In this document: positions 43,611 to 54,898 of the stretch, one piece after another | How the letters are laid out: every line of letters starts with the position of its first letter | How positions within the stretch are numbered: the first letter of the stretch is position 1 | From: Albidovulum litorale | Lineage (GTDB): Bacteria; Pseudomonadota; Alphaproteobacteria; Rhodobacterales; Rhodobacteraceae | Length of the DNA: 64,000 bases | Assembly (NCBI RefSeq): GCF_025751495.1 | Contig: NZ_JAOWKZ010000005.1 | Span: forward strand, 62,001 to 126,000 | Direction of reading: 5' to 3' | Translations under genes and position numbers: made by a program | Notes under the pieces: model-generated | Told to the model about the DNA's origin: nothing | Seen by the model: only the letters and a program-made list of their open reading frames with translations | Database searches by the model: none

Positions 43611-45929
43611 TCAGTCCGCCGTCAGCAGCGGCGGCTTCGAACCCGAGAGCCGCGGCTTCTGCGGTTCCTCGACATCGAGGACGAGCGCATCGTCCTTCAG
43701 CCGTACATGCACGACACCGCCCTTGGTCAGCTTGCCGAAAAGCAGTTCTTCCGCGAGCGGCTTCTTGATGTGTTCCTGGATCACCCGGCCGAGTGGACGG
43801 GCGCCCATGCGGTCGTCGTAGCCCTTCTCGGCGATCCAGTTCGCGGCCTCGGGCGTCAGCTCGATATGAACATGGCGGTCCATGAGCTGGGCTTCGAGTT
43901 GCAGGACGAACTTGTCGACGACCTGCAGGATCACCTCGCGCGGGAGCGCCGAGAACGATATGACCGCGTCGAGCCGGTTGCGGAATTCCGGCGTGAAGGT
44001 GCGTTCGATCGCCGCCGTATCCTCGCCCTCGCGCCGGTCGCGGCCGAAGCCGATGGCCGATTTCGCGAGTTCCGCCGCGCCCGCATTCGAGGTCATGATC
44101 AGGATCACGTTGCGGAAATCGACCTGCCGCCCGTTATGGTCGGTCAGTTTGCCGTGGTCCATCACCTGCAGGAGTATGTTGTAGACATCCGGATGCGCCT
44201 TCTCGATTTCGTCGAGCAGAAGCACGCAATGCGGGTGCTGATCGACGCCATCGGTGAGCATGCCGCCCTGATCGAAGCCGACATAGCCCGGAGGCGCACC
44301 GATGAGGCGGGAAACCGCGTGTTTCTCCATGTATTCCGACATGTCGAAGCGCAGAAGTTCCACGCCCAAGCTATCGGCGAGCTGCTTGGCGACCTCGGTC
44401 TTGCCGACGCCCGTGGGCCCGGCGAAGAGGTAGTTGCCGATGGGCTTTTCGGGTTCGCGCAGACCGGCGCGGGCCAGTTTGATCGCCGAGGACAGTGCCT
44501 CGATCGCCTTGTCCTGTCCGAAAACGACACGCTTCAGGGTCTTTTCCAGATCCTTCAGCACCTCGGCATCGTCCTTGGAGACGTTCTTCGGCGGGATGCG
44601 GGCGATCTTGGCCACAACGGCCTCGATCTCTTTCGGGCTGATTGTCTTGCGGCGCTTCGATTCCGCGACCAAATGCTGCGCCGCGCCTGCCTCGTCGATT
44701 ACGTCGATGGCTTTATCGGGCAGCTTGCGGTCATGGATGTAGCGCGACGACAGTTCAACCGCCGCCTTGATCGCGTCGTGGGTGTAGCGCAGATCATGGT
44801 GCTTTTCGAAATATGGCTTCAGCCCCATCAGGATCTTGATCGTGTCCTCGACCGAAGGTTCGTTCACGTCAATCTTCTGGAACCGGCGGGAAAGCGCGCG
44901 GTCCTTTTCGAAATGCTGGCGGAACTCCTTGTAGGTGGTCGAGCCCATGCAGCGCAGCTTGCCGCCCTGAAGCGCGGGCTTCAGGAGGTTGGAGGCGTCC
45001 ATCGCCCCGCCCGAGGTGGCACCTGCACCGATCACGGTATGGATCTCGTCGATGAAGAGGATCGCGTCGGGGTGATCCTCCAACTCCTTCACCACTGCCT
45101 TCAGCCGCTCTTCGAAATCGCCGCGATAGCGGGTGCCCGCGAGAAGCGCGCCCATGTCGAGCGAATAGATCGTGGCGTTCGACAACACATCGGGCGTCTC
45201 GCCGCGCGTGATCTTCAGCGCCAGCCCTTCGGCGATGGCGGTCTTGCCGACGCCGGGATCACCGACCAGAAGCGGGTTGTTCTTGCGTCGACGGCAAAGC
45301 ACCTGAATGCAGCGCTCGATTTCGGCCTCTCGGCCGATCAGCGGATCGACATCGCCCTTCTTCGACTTGGTGTTGAGATCGACGCAATATTTGGCCAGCG
45401 CCGATTCCTTGGCTTCGCCTTCGGTCTGCGTCGTGTGTTCGTCGTTCTCCTGCGCGCCGCTGACAGGGCGCGTTTCGCCAAAGGACGGGTCCTTGGCGAC
45501 GCCATGGGCGATGAAATTCACCGCGTCATAGCGCGTCATGTCCTGTTCCTGCAGGAAATAGGCCGCGTTGCTTTCCCGCTCGGCGAAGATCGCGACCAGC
45601 ACGTTGGCGCCGGTAACCTCGGTCCGGCCCGAGGACTGGACATGGATCGCGGCACGCTGGATCACGCGCTGGAAGGCAGCGGTCGGCACGGCCTCGGACC
45701 CTTCGACATCGGTGACGAGGGTGGAAAGGTCATCGTCGATAAACTCGACAAGGGTCTGCCGAAGCGCGTCGATATCGACGGAGCAGGCACGCATCACCTT
45801 CGCCGCCTCAGGCTCGTCAATCAGCGCAAGCAGCAGATGTTCGAGCGTTGCAAGTTCATGCCGGCGCGCATTGGCAAGCGCAAGCGCCGCATGGATGGCC
45901 TGTTCAAGCGTGTTCGAGAATGACGGCAC
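43611..45929 (-). CDS. clpA: ATP-dependent Clp protease ATP-binding subunit ClpA
   Basis: AAA+ unfoldase that feeds substrates to ClpP. 772 residues. The N-domain ([20 protein letters not shown]) docks adaptors such as ClpS. Two ATPase modules have Walker A motifs [15 protein letters not shown] (D1) and [15 protein letters not shown] (D2), with Walker B LFIDEIH and [26 protein letters not shown] and a C-terminal LTKGG region complete D2. It starts with GTG at 45929, 8 nt after AAGGAG. clpS, often found next to clpA, is not here. The 204 bp upstream hold no gene; no convincing heat-shock promoter was found. Confidence 0.98.
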   Translation of the reverse strand: MPSFSNTLEQAIHAALALANARRHELATLEHLLLALIDEPEAAKVMRACSVDIDALRQTLVEFIDDDLSTLVTDVEGSEAVPTAAFQRVIQRAAIHVQSSGRTEVTGANVLVAIFAERESNAAYFLQEQDMTRYDAVNFIAHGVAKDPSFGETRPVSGAQENDEHTTQTEGEAKESALAKYCVDLNTKSKKGDVDPLIGREAEIERCIQVLCRRRKNNPLLVGDPGVGKTAIAEGLALKITRGETPDVLSNATIYSLDMGALLAGTRYRGDFEERLKAVVKELEDHPDAILFIDEIHTVIGAGATSGGAMDASNLLKPALQGGKLRCMGSTTYKEFRQHFEKDRALSRRFQKIDVNEPSVEDTIKILMGLKPYFEKHHDLRYTHDAIKAAVELSSRYIHDRKLPDKAIDVIDEAGAAQHLVAESKRRKTISPKEIEAVVAKIARIPPKNVSKDDAEVLKDLEKTLKRVVFGQDKAIEALSSAIKLARAGLREPEKPIGNYLFAGPTGVGKTEVAKQLADSLGVELLRFDMSEYMEKHAVSRLIGAPPGYVGFDQGGMLTDGVDQHPHCVLLLDEIEKAHPDVYNILLQVMDHGKLTDHNGRQVDFRNVILIMTSNAGAAELAKSAIGFGRDRREGEDTAAIERTFTPEFRNRLDAVISFSALPREVILQVVDKFVLQLEAQLMDRHVHIELTPEAANWIAEKGYDDRMGARPLGRVIQEHIKKPLAEELLFGKLTKGGVVHVRLKDDALVLDVEEPQKPRLSGSKPPLLTAD

Positions 45930-46133
45930 CTTCGTGCTCCTTTCCTTCCAGCAGGTTGGGCATGTGGCCCATCCCTACTCTCGCCTCATACCTTTAAAGT
46001 TCGGTGGAAATCGGGCGGCTTCAAGTGTTTTCTAAGAGAAAACAGTGAATACGTCCGAAGCGATGCAATTTGTGAACGGAATACTGCTTTTTCTGACGGG
46101 AAAGTAATCGAACGGTCAAAAACCGGTGATCGA

Positions 46134-46901
46134 TCAGAAACGATCCTTGCGCGAACGGATCTCGGCAAAGACCTCGGCATCGCTTGCCCCGGCCATTCCC
46201 AGCGCCGCCTTCACCTCGGGCAAGCCCGCACGCAGGAAGGGGTTGGTCGCCAGTTCTTCGGCCAGGGTCGACGGCACGGTCGGCTCGCCTTTCTTACGCG
46301 CTTCGGTCACCGCCTCGGATCGGGATATAAGCGCTGAATTGCCGGGTTCAATGGTCAGCGCAAAGCGGGCATTGGACGCGGTATATTCGTGGCCCGAGCA
46401 GACCAGCGTGTCGGGGGGCAGTGCCGCAAGCCGCGAAAGGCTGTCCCACATCTGCGCCGCGGTTCCCTCGAAAAGTCGCCCGCAGCCAAGCGCCATGAGG
46501 CTGTCTGCCGTGAACACGACCTTTGAGGCGGGGAAGTGAAACGCGATGTGACCGACGGTATGGCCAGACACTTCGATCACCTCGCCCTGATCCATGCCGA
46601 TGCGGATCGTGTCACCATCCACCACCGTCTCATCCAGCGGCGGAAGCCGATGCGCATCCGCCGCCGCACCGATAACGCGCGCTCCGGTCGCACCGGCAAG
46701 GGCGCGCACACCGTCGATATGGTCGTTGTGGTGATGGGTGATCAGGATATGGCTCGCCCTCCAGCCCCGTTCACGCAGGGCATTCAGGATCGGCGCCGCG
46801 TCGGGTACGTCGACAACCGCCGTCGCCCCGGTCGCCGCATCATGGGCGAGATAGGCGTAGTTGTCGGCAAGACACGGAACGGTGACGATTTCGAGGGCCA
46901 T
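46134..46901 (-). CDS. gloB: Hydroxyacylglutathione hydrolase (glyoxalase II)
   Basis: Hydrolyses S-lactoylglutathione to lactate and glutathione, the second step of methylglyoxal detoxification. 255 residues. Metal ligands are in ITHHHNDHIDG, SGHTVGHIAFHF, FTADSLMALGCGRLFEG and CSGHEYTASNARF, and the C-terminal glutathione-binding part has NPFLRAG. Start at 46901 (MALEIVTVPCLADNYAY), where homology begins. It is divergent from a methyltransferase gene 63 bp away, a pairing often seen in Rhodobacteraceae. Confidence 0.95.
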   Translation of the reverse strand: MALEIVTVPCLADNYAYLAHDAATGATAVVDVPDAAPILNALRERGWRASHILITHHHNDHIDGVRALAGATGARVIGAAADAHRLPPLDETVVDGDTIRIGMDQGEVIEVSGHTVGHIAFHFPASKVVFTADSLMALGCGRLFEGTAAQMWDSLSRLAALPPDTLVCSGHEYTASNARFALTIEPGNSALISRSEAVTEARKKGEPTVPSTLAEELATNPFLRAGLPEVKAALGMAGASDAEVFAEIRSRKDRF

Positions 46902-46964
46902 GGCGTTTCGTTCCCGATTGCGTATTCTCCGGGTTAACTTTTGCCGAAGGAAGCGGCGGGCGCA

Positions 46965-47711
46965 ATGCATCTCGACGTTCTCGACCTGAGGAATTTCTAC
47001 TACCGCACCCAGCTCGGCCGTGTGGCGCAAAAGGCGATCCGGGACCAGGTCGTGTCACTCTGGCGACCCGACAAGGGGCAGACGGTGGTGGGTTTCGGCT
47101 TCGCAGCGCCTCTGCTGCGCCCCTATCTGGAACCCTCACGCCGTGTCATCGGCCTGATGCCTGCGCCGCAGGGCGTGATGCCGTGGCCCGCCGGGATGGA
47201 TAATGTCTCGGTTCTCTGTGAAGAGACACAGTGGCCGATCGAAACCGGCATGGTCGACCGGCTGGTGCTGCTCCACGGGCTTGAAACCTCGGAACAGCCG
47301 ACCGCGCTTTTGGAGGAATGCTGGCGCGTGCTTGGTCCGGGGGGGCGGGCGCTCTTCATCGTCCCGAACCGGTCGGGCCTTTGGTCGCGGTCCGACAAGA
47401 CGCCTTTCGGTTACGGGCGACCCTATTCGATGAGCCAGCTTGACGCTCAGTTGCGGCGCCACAACTTCGTGGCCGAGCGACAGCTATCGGCGCTCTACGC
47501 GCCGCCGTCCAGTCGGCGTTTCTGGTTAAGGACCGCCCCGGCCTGGGAACGGTTCGGACACCGGGCGTCAGCGGTGATGGCGGGTGGGGTGCATATGCTG
47601 GAGGTCTCAAAGCAGGTCCATGCACCGCAGCGCCCGGGCCTTGCGGCGACCGTCAGGCGGCCCCTGAAGGTATTGGAAGGGTTGCCCAAGCCGACCGCCG
47701 AACCGGTGTGA
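46965..47711 (+). CDS. Class I SAM-dependent methyltransferase
   Basis: A 248-residue cytoplasmic protein with a type-11-like methyltransferase fold. The SAM-binding loop is the degenerate [15 protein letters not shown]. The acidic/aromatic motif after it ([16 protein letters not shown]) and the post-motif [21 protein letters not shown] are typical. The C-terminal ~60 residues are basic. The substrate is unknown; its position beside gloB gives no firm clue. The ATG at 46965 has GAAGGAAG upstream; the TTG at 46941 is less likely. Confidence 0.85.
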   Translation: MHLDVLDLRNFYYRTQLGRVAQKAIRDQVVSLWRPDKGQTVVGFGFAAPLLRPYLEPSRRVIGLMPAPQGVMPWPAGMDNVSVLCEETQWPIETGMVDRLVLLHGLETSEQPTALLEECWRVLGPGGRALFIVPNRSGLWSRSDKTPFGYGRPYSMSQLDAQLRRHNFVAERQLSALYAPPSSRRFWLRTAPAWERFGHRASAVMAGGVHMLEVSKQVHAPQRPGLAATVRRPLKVLEGLPKPTAEPV

Positions 47712-47858
47712 CTCGCGCACCCGAAGCGGGGATTCTGGCCGGCATACGCACTGTTAACGCCCAAACTTGCTGATCATAAATCGCAACAGTTTGTCGCGTG
47801 TCGCGGAAACCCCTGAATTTATGGGAAAACCGTGCTCCCAATTAGTTTACCAAGGCGG

Positions 47859-47887
47859 TTGCGAGCCACGAACGCCTCTGCTACACC
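47859..47887 (+). promoter_or_regulatory. Putative promoter of the atp operon
   Basis: TTGCGA (47859-47864) and TACACC (47882-47887) are separated by 17 bp, about 100 nt before atpH. A 6-bp inverted repeat CGTATG/CATACG (47903-47920) follows in the leader. The 274 bp between the methyltransferase gene and atpH hold no other gene. Confidence 0.4.
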
Positions 47888-47985
47888 CGCGCCGACTTCG
47901 GACGTATGTGCTTGCATACGCCACGGGTGGCCTCTGCCTGACCACAAGAAAGAGGCGATGGGACAAAACAATCGGAAGGGTGGAC

Positions 47986-48546
47986 GTGTCCGAACCAGCT
48001 TCGATTTCCGCAGGGATCGCCGGGCGCTACGCAACGGCTGTGTTTGAACTCGCGAAAGACGCCAAGGGTCTGAAAGCGCTTGAGGCCGACGTGGAGGCGC
48101 TGGGCGCCGCACTCGCCGACAGTGCTGACCTTCGCAGCCTGATCGCGTCGCCGGTCTACAGCCGCGACGACCAGGCCAAGGCCGTGGCGGCGATTGCCAA
48201 GAAGATGAAGCTGTCGGCCACTTTGGCCAACACGATGGGCCTGATGGCGTCGAACCGCCGCCTCTTCGTCCTGCCGCAGCTTCTGGCCGCGCTTCGCGAT
48301 CTGATCGCCGAGGAAAAAGGCGAAGTGACCGCCGACGTGACCGTCGCGGCGCCGCTGACCAAGGCGCAGGAAACCAAACTTGCCGCGTCGCTCAAAAAAA
48401 CCGTCGGCAAGACCGTCAATCTCAATACCACCGTCGATGACAGCCTCATCGGTGGACTTATCGTCAAAGTGGGCTCGCAGATGATCGACACCTCGATCCG
48501 CTCGAAGCTCGCTTCCCTTCAGAATGCTATGAAAGAGGTCGGATAA
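47986..48546 (+). CDS. atpH: ATP synthase subunit delta
   Basis: Stator subunit of F1 that links the alpha/beta hexamer to the b subunits. 186 residues. The N-terminal [20 protein letters not shown] and the C-terminal [35 protein letters not shown] are canonical. Starts with GTG at 47986, preceded by GGAAGGGTGG. The stop shares a base with the atpA start (TAATG). First gene of atpHAGDC; the F0 genes are not in this window, as usual in alphaproteobacteria. Confidence 0.97.
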   Translation: MSEPASISAGIAGRYATAVFELAKDAKGLKALEADVEALGAALADSADLRSLIASPVYSRDDQAKAVAAIAKKMKLSATLANTMGLMASNRRLFVLPQLLAALRDLIAEEKGEVTADVTVAAPLTKAQETKLAASLKKTVGKTVNLNTTVDDSLIGGLIVKVGSQMIDTSIRSKLASLQNAMKEVG

Positions 48547-50084
48547 TGGGAATCCAGGCAGCCGAGATCTCTGCGATCCTTAGGGAGCAGATCAAGAACT
48601 TCGGTCAGGAAGCGGAAGTGGCCGAGGTTGGCCGCGTTCTGTCGGTCGGCGACGGTATCGCCCGTGTGCACGGGCTGGACAACATCCAGGCCGGTGAGAT
48701 GGTCGAATTCCCCGGCGGTATCCGGGGTATGGCGCTGAACCTTGAGATCGACAACGTCGGTGTCGTTATCTTCGGTTCCGACCGCGACATCAAAGAAGGC
48801 GACACCGTCAAGCGCACCAAGGCCATCGTGGACGTGCCGGTTGGTGACGAGCTTCTGGGCCGCGTCGTTGACGCGCTTGGCAACCCGATCGACGGCAAGG
48901 GCCCGCTGAAGACCAAGAAGCGTTCGGTCGCGGATGTGAAGGCCCCCGGCATTATCCCGCGCAAATCGGTGCATGAGCCGATGGCGACCGGCCTCAAATC
49001 GGTTGACGCCATGATCCCGGTTGGTCGTGGCCAGCGTGAACTGATCATCGGCGACCGTCAGACCGGCAAGACCGCCATCGCGCTCGACACGATCCTCAAC
49101 CAGAAATCCTACAACGACGCTGCCGGCGACGACGAGAGCAAGAAGCTCTACTGCGTCTATGTCGCCATCGGCCAGAAGCGTTCGACGGTTGCCCAGCTTG
49201 TGAAGAAGCTGGAAGAGACCGGCGCCATCAACTACTCCATCGTCGTGGCCGCGACCGCGTCCGACCCGGCGCCGATGCAGTTCCTGGCACCCTATTCGGC
49301 GACCGCCATCGCGGAATACTTCCGTGACAATGGCCGCCACGCGCTGATCATCTACGATGACCTGTCGAAGCAGGCCGTCGCCTATCGCCAGATGTCGCTG
49401 CTGCTGCGCCGTCCGCCCGGGCGCGAAGCCTATCCGGGCGACGTTTTCTACCTGCACAGCCGCCTTCTGGAGCGTTCGGCGAAGCTGAACGAGGACAACG
49501 GTGCCGGTTCGTTGACGGCTCTGCCGATCATCGAAACGCAAGGTGGCGACGTGTCGGCCTTTATTCCGACCAACGTGATCTCGATCACCGACGGCCAGAT
49601 CTTCCTTGAAACGGAACTCTTCTATCAGGGTATCCGTCCGGCCGTGAACACCGGTCTGTCGGTTTCGCGCGTGGGCTCCTCGGCCCAGACCAACGCGATG
49701 AAATCGGTTGCGGGTTCGGTCAAGCTGGAGCTCGCTCAGTACCGCGAAATGGCGGCCTTTGCCCAGTTCGGTTCCGACCTCGACGCTGCGACCCAGCGCC
49801 TCTTGAACCGTGGTGCGCGTCTGACCGAGTTGATGAAGCAGCCGCAATACTCGCCGCTGACCAACGCGGAAATCGTCTGCGTCATCTTCGCGGGCATCAA
49901 GGGCTTCCTCGACAAGCTTTCGGTGAAGGATGTCGGCCGCTTCGAACGCGATCTGGTCAAGCATCTGCGCGCCAACCGCAAGGACATCCTCGACTGGATC
50001 ACCAAGGACGATCCGAAGATCAAGGGCGAGGCCGAAGACAAGCTTCGGGCGGCTATCGACGAATTCGCCAAGACCTTCGCGTAA
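48546..50084 (+). CDS. atpA: ATP synthase subunit alpha
   Basis: Non-catalytic nucleotide-binding subunit of F1. 512 residues, standard length. The N-terminal [19 protein letters not shown], the P-loop [14 protein letters not shown], and the signature region [17 protein letters not shown] are present. One-base overlap with atpH implies translational coupling. The codon choice is the strongly biased one of highly expressed genes, like the rest of the operon. Confidence 0.99.
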   Translation: MGIQAAEISAILREQIKNFGQEAEVAEVGRVLSVGDGIARVHGLDNIQAGEMVEFPGGIRGMALNLEIDNVGVVIFGSDRDIKEGDTVKRTKAIVDVPVGDELLGRVVDALGNPIDGKGPLKTKKRSVADVKAPGIIPRKSVHEPMATGLKSVDAMIPVGRGQRELIIGDRQTGKTAIALDTILNQKSYNDAAGDDESKKLYCVYVAIGQKRSTVAQLVKKLEETGAINYSIVVAATASDPAPMQFLAPYSATAIAEYFRDNGRHALIIYDDLSKQAVAYRQMSLLLRRPPGREAYPGDVFYLHSRLLERSAKLNEDNGAGSLTALPIIETQGGDVSAFIPTNVISITDGQIFLETELFYQGIRPAVNTGLSVSRVGSSAQTNAMKSVAGSVKLELAQYREMAAFAQFGSDLDAATQRLLNRGARLTELMKQPQYSPLTNAEIVCVIFAGIKGFLDKLSVKDVGRFERDLVKHLRANRKDILDWITKDDPKIKGEAEDKLRAAIDEFAKTFA

Positions 50085-50105
50085 GCGGGGGGAGGGGACA
50101 GGGAT

Positions 50106-50981
50106 ATGCCCAGCCTTAAGGACCTGAAAAACAGGATCGAAAGCGTCAAGTCGACGCGGAAGATCACCAAGGCCATGCAGATGGTCGCGGCGGCCAAGCT
50201 CCGCCGCGCCCAGGAAGCTGCCGAATCCGCGCGTCCTTACGCCGAACGGATGAACGCGGTGATGTCGGGCCTTGCCGCCTCGGTCGGCGGATCGGACTCT
50301 GCGCCCCGGCTTTTGGCCGGGACGGGGGAAGACAAGACCCATCTTCTGGTGGTGATGACGGCAGAACGTGGCCTTTGCGGCGGCTTCAACTCTTCCATCG
50401 TGAAGCTTGCGCGGGCGAAGGCGAATGAGCTGATCAAAGCTGGCAAGACGGTGAAGATCCTGACCGTCGGCAAGAAGGGCCGTGAACAGCTGAAGCGTGA
50501 TCTCGGCAACCACTTCGTCGCCCATGTCGACCTCTCCGAGGTCAAGAAGCTTGGCTATGACAATGCGCAAGGAATTGCGCGCGATCTTATCCATCGTTTC
50601 GATGCGGGTGAGTTCGATGTTGCCACGATCTTCTTCAACCGCTTCGAGTCGGTGATCAGCCAGATCCCGACCGCGCAGCAGGTGATCCCGGCGAAGTTCG
50701 ACGCCGAGGAAGGCGAAGGTGCCTCGACGCTCTACGACTATGAGCCGTCCGAGGAAGAGATCCTTGCCGATCTTCTGCCGCGTGGCCTTGCCACCCAGGT
50801 CTTCACCGCGCTTCTGGAAAACGGGGCGTCGGAGCAGGGGGCGCGGATGTCCGCGATGGACAACGCGACGCGCAACGCGGGCGACATGATCGACAAGCTG
50901 ACGATCCAGTTCAACCGCTCGCGTCAGGCCGCGATCACCAACGAACTTATCGAAATCATTTCGGGCGCCGAGGCGCTCTAA
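50106..50981 (+). CDS. atpG: ATP synthase subunit gamma
   Basis: Central rotor shaft of F1. 291 residues. The N-terminal [20 protein letters not shown] with [16 protein letters not shown] and the C-terminal [20 protein letters not shown] with [19 protein letters not shown] are the family landmarks that pack into the alpha/beta ring. AGGGGACAGGGAT precedes the ATG. It lies 21 nt after atpA and 18 nt before atpD. Confidence 0.99.
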   Translation: MPSLKDLKNRIESVKSTRKITKAMQMVAAAKLRRAQEAAESARPYAERMNAVMSGLAASVGGSDSAPRLLAGTGEDKTHLLVVMTAERGLCGGFNSSIVKLARAKANELIKAGKTVKILTVGKKGREQLKRDLGNHFVAHVDLSEVKKLGYDNAQGIARDLIHRFDAGEFDVATIFFNRFESVISQIPTAQQVIPAKFDAEEGEGASTLYDYEPSEEEILADLLPRGLATQVFTALLENGASEQGARMSAMDNATRNAGDMIDKLTIQFNRSRQAAITNELIEIISGAEAL

Positions 50982-52442
<1,461 letters not shown>

Positions 52443-52451
52443 GGGGGCGAG

Positions 52452-52850
52452 ATGGCCGATACGATGCAGTTTGACCTTGTGTCCCCTGAGCGGCGGCTTG
52501 CCTCCGTTCAGGCCCGCGAGGTCCGCATTCCGGGCGCCGATGGCGACCTGACGGCGATGCCGGACCATTCGCCGCTGATCACCACGCTGCGTCCAGGCAT
52601 CCTCACCGTCGTCTCTGCCGAGGGCACGAACGACTACGCCGTGACCGGCGGCTTTGCCGAGATTTCGGCGGCGGGTGCCTCGGTTCTGGCCGAACGCGCG
52701 ATGCCGAAGGGCGAAGTGACGGCGGCCGATATGGACGGGCTGATCGCCGATGCAACTTCGGAAGCGGGGGAAGCTCCGGCCGAGGGCAAGGACGCCGCCA
52801 ACAAGCTGGTGGCCGACCTTCAGGCGTTGAAAGCGGCACTCGGGCTCTGA
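52452..52850 (+). CDS. atpC: ATP synthase subunit epsilon
   Basis: Small rotor subunit that couples gamma to the c-ring and can inhibit ATP hydrolysis. 132 residues. [20 protein letters not shown] and [19 protein letters not shown] are typical of the N-terminal beta-sandwich. The C-terminal helical part is shortened and Ala/Glu-rich ([18 protein letters not shown]). Last gene of the operon, followed by a terminator. Confidence 0.97.
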   Translation: MADTMQFDLVSPERRLASVQAREVRIPGADGDLTAMPDHSPLITTLRPGILTVVSAEGTNDYAVTGGFAEISAAGASVLAERAMPKGEVTAADMDGLIADATSEAGEAPAEGKDAANKLVADLQALKAALGL

Positions 52851-52870
52851 GCCGAAAATATTTGGAAATG

Positions 52871-52904
52871 GATCGGGCGGCCCTTGGGCCGCCCGATCTG
52901 TTTT
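52871..52904 (+). terminator. Intrinsic terminator of the atp operon
   Basis: GATCGGGCGGCCC and GGGCCGCCCGATC form a perfect 13-bp stem with a tiny loop, followed by TGTTTT. It starts 20 nt after the atpC stop. Confidence 0.9.
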
Positions 52905-52909
52905 GGAGT

Positions 52910-52935
52910 GTAAGGTGGGTTTAAACTCACCTTAC
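52910..52935. repeat. Palindrome of the gene-end repeat family
   Basis: Arms GTAAGGTGGGTTT and AAACTCACCTTAC pair over 13 bp with one G-T wobble. It sits between the atp terminator and the end of the convergent cysteine-rich protein gene, whose terminator it probably is. Same family as 5940-5961. Confidence 0.65.
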
Positions 52936-52945
52936 ACCACGGCTC

Positions 52946-54286
52946 TTACGCTTCGCCGTCTTCTTCCTTGTCCTCGCATTCACCCACCGGGCAGCAGCGG
53001 TATTCCTGGCTTTTCTCGAGAAGCTGGATCCGCTTGGCCAGAAGCTGGTTTTCCAGATCCTGACGCACGAGGTCGAGTTCGATCGACTTCCGGCGGCTGT
53101 CTTCGCAGGTGTTGCACTTGTCGAGGCAGCCCTTGACCACGATGGCCTGGGTCGGCAGGCAGGTTTCGCGGGTGAAGCTGAGCTCGGCCGCGAATTTAGC
53201 CGAGACATTGCCGCCGACACGGTCGATGACACCCGCCTTGACCAGTTCGGCATCGACGGTCGCCAGCGCCTTGTCACGCTCTGCCTGCGACATCGGCGGA
53301 ACTCGGACGGACAGGGCTGCACTGCGGGTAGCAAGCGCGAGGTTGAGGTTGCCCGCGCTGGAAAAGCCGCCCCCGCTGATTAGATTGGCCTTGTGCGCCG
53401 CGGCACTTGTCCTCCCTGCGGTTTCAATCTCGAGACGGTTCGCCTGAGTCGCCCGGATCCCGTCGGGGATGACGGCGACGCTGGATGCGGGCCGGATCGG
53501 ACGCGCATCGACGCGGGCATCGCCTGCCCGGTCGATGACGCGGCGCAGGACGGCCTTGATGGTGAATTTCAGGGTCTGCTTCTTCACCAGCTGATAGGCG
53601 AGATAGGTCACCGCGTGGCACTGGTTGCGGTTCTCGAAAACACGCGTCGAGGCTTCATAGGCGCTTTCGCTTTCGCCCTCGGCGTGGCTCCTGCTTTGCA
53701 CCTCGCCCACCGCAATGGAGTTTGCCGCGCGTGTCGCCTGCACCGACCGGTCATGTGAGGATGACGCATGCTGCGACAGTTCCCGCGCGAAATCGGCGCT
53801 GGAATTGGCATTAAAGTCGCCATCGACACTGGCGCTGCCGCCGCCTGCGAATCCGACCGTCCAGTAATCCGCGCTGCCATTCACCTCGAAGTCCGAATGC
53901 GACTGGCTGTTCGCCTCGGCCTGATCGCGGATCGTGAGATCGGACATGTAGCGGTCCATCGAGGACATGTAGAAGGTCTCTTCCGAGGCCTGCTCGTGCC
54001 GGTAGTTCACCTCTGACTCGCTGTCATAGCTGAATCGCGAATTCCGGGATGCGGTGTAGAGCCGGACTTTTTCACCTGGCAGGAGAGTGGTCGAATAGAC
54101 CACATCTCCAAGGGCCAGCGGGCCGGGGCAGCGCTCCAACTCCGCGACATAGGTCAATTCAACCTGTGCGTTTGCGAGCGGAACCCTGAGGCGATAGGCG
54201 AATTGAAGCCGTTCGCAGCACGGGTCCTTGGAAAGTTCCGGACAACAGGGGATGTCATTCATCGAGATAAGATTGCCGTCGGCCAT
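52946..54286 (-). CDS. Cysteine-rich protein of unknown function
   Basis: A 446-residue protein I cannot assign. No signal peptide. An N-terminal Cys cluster (IPCCPELSKDPCCERLQFAY) is followed by a beta-like region (VELTYVAELERCPG, DVVYSTTLLPGEKVRLYTAS). A long Ser/Ala/Glu/His-rich middle follows (EETFYMSSMDRYMSDLTIRD; a Gly-rich VGFAGGGSASVDGD), then a second structured part. The C-terminus has CLPTQ, GCLDKCNTCEDS, a coiled coil and a terminal YRCCPVGECED. ATG at 54286 has AGGAGG 8 nt upstream. The many paired Cys suggest metal binding or cross-linking. Divergent from the H-type lectin gene. Confidence 0.75.
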   Translation of the reverse strand: MADGNLISMNDIPCCPELSKDPCCERLQFAYRLRVPLANAQVELTYVAELERCPGPLALGDVVYSTTLLPGEKVRLYTASRNSRFSYDSESEVNYRHEQASEETFYMSSMDRYMSDLTIRDQAEANSQSHSDFEVNGSADYWTVGFAGGGSASVDGDFNANSSADFARELSQHASSSHDRSVQATRAANSIAVGEVQSRSHAEGESESAYEASTRVFENRNQCHAVTYLAYQLVKKQTLKFTIKAVLRRVIDRAGDARVDARPIRPASSVAVIPDGIRATQANRLEIETAGRTSAAAHKANLISGGGFSSAGNLNLALATRSAALSVRVPPMSQAERDKALATVDAELVKAGVIDRVGGNVSAKFAAELSFTRETCLPTQAIVVKGCLDKCNTCEDSRRKSIELDLVRQDLENQLLAKRIQLLEKSQEYRCCPVGECEDKEEDGEA

Positions 54287-54538
54287 CTTGTTTCCTCCTG
54301 AAATTATGTCGTTTTCAAATTCCCCCATGGTCGAAATAATAAATGCGACCACGCTAGGGTTCGGGGAAATACAACCATAAGCCGACTCGCCCGGCGCGCG
54401 AAATGCTGGAATACCGGTACAGCGGAAATCGGCCGACAGAGATTTATGGCGGAGGCGAATCAATTGCGTACATCTGAATTTATCTTTGCCTGCCACGAGT
54501 TGCAGGATTAGATGGGGAAAAGCGGTTTAGGAAACGGT

Positions 54539-54889
54539 ATGCGTCGTTTGCGGAGTCAAAGGGTTGGCGTTGAGCAGGGCTCAGTCGTTTTGTTTTCTGA
54601 TTTCGAGGACGGCGGGATCATGTGGACCGGAAGCGGACCACGGGAGCTTCGCCACGCGGTTGCGTTTTCCGAAGCCTTTAGGCGCGCGCCCGTCGTTCAA
54701 GTCGGAATCTCCATGTGGGACATGGATCAAAAGACCAATATCAGGGCCGACATCTCGTCCGACAAGGTGCGGCCCGAGGGGTTCGAAATCGTCTTTCGCA
54801 CTTGGAGCGATACACGTATCGCCCGCATCCGCGCCGACTGGCTGGCAATCGGCGAGGTCAGCGATGACGACGACTGGGAGGTCGTCTGA
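54539..54889 (+). CDS. H-type lectin domain protein
   Basis: A 116-residue protein that is essentially one H-type lectin domain, a small beta-sandwich first known from snail agglutinins that binds N-acetylgalactosamine. Landmarks are QGSVVLFSDFEDGGIMWTG, RELRHAVAFSEAFRRAPVVQ and the C-terminal EIVFRTWSDTRIARIRADWLAIGE. No signal peptide. I prefer the ATG at 54539; one at 54512 would add nine residues. It is divergent from the cysteine-rich protein gene and convergent with the helicase gene 9 bp away. Ligand unknown. Confidence 0.85.
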   Translation: MRRLRSQRVGVEQGSVVLFSDFEDGGIMWTGSGPRELRHAVAFSEAFRRAPVVQVGISMWDMDQKTNIRADISSDKVRPEGFEIVFRTWSDTRIARIRADWLAIGEVSDDDDWEVV

Positions 54890-54898
54890 CCCGACGCT

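Noticed and set aside
43566-45923. A 785-codon plus-strand frame opposite clpA
   Set aside because: Shadow of clpA codon bias; His/Arg/Asp-rich translation with no domain, no ribosome-binding site.
45930-46133. A heat-shock (RpoH) promoter for clpA
   Set aside because: CTTGAA occurs on the minus strand but no matching -10 of the CCCNATNT type lies at the proper distance.
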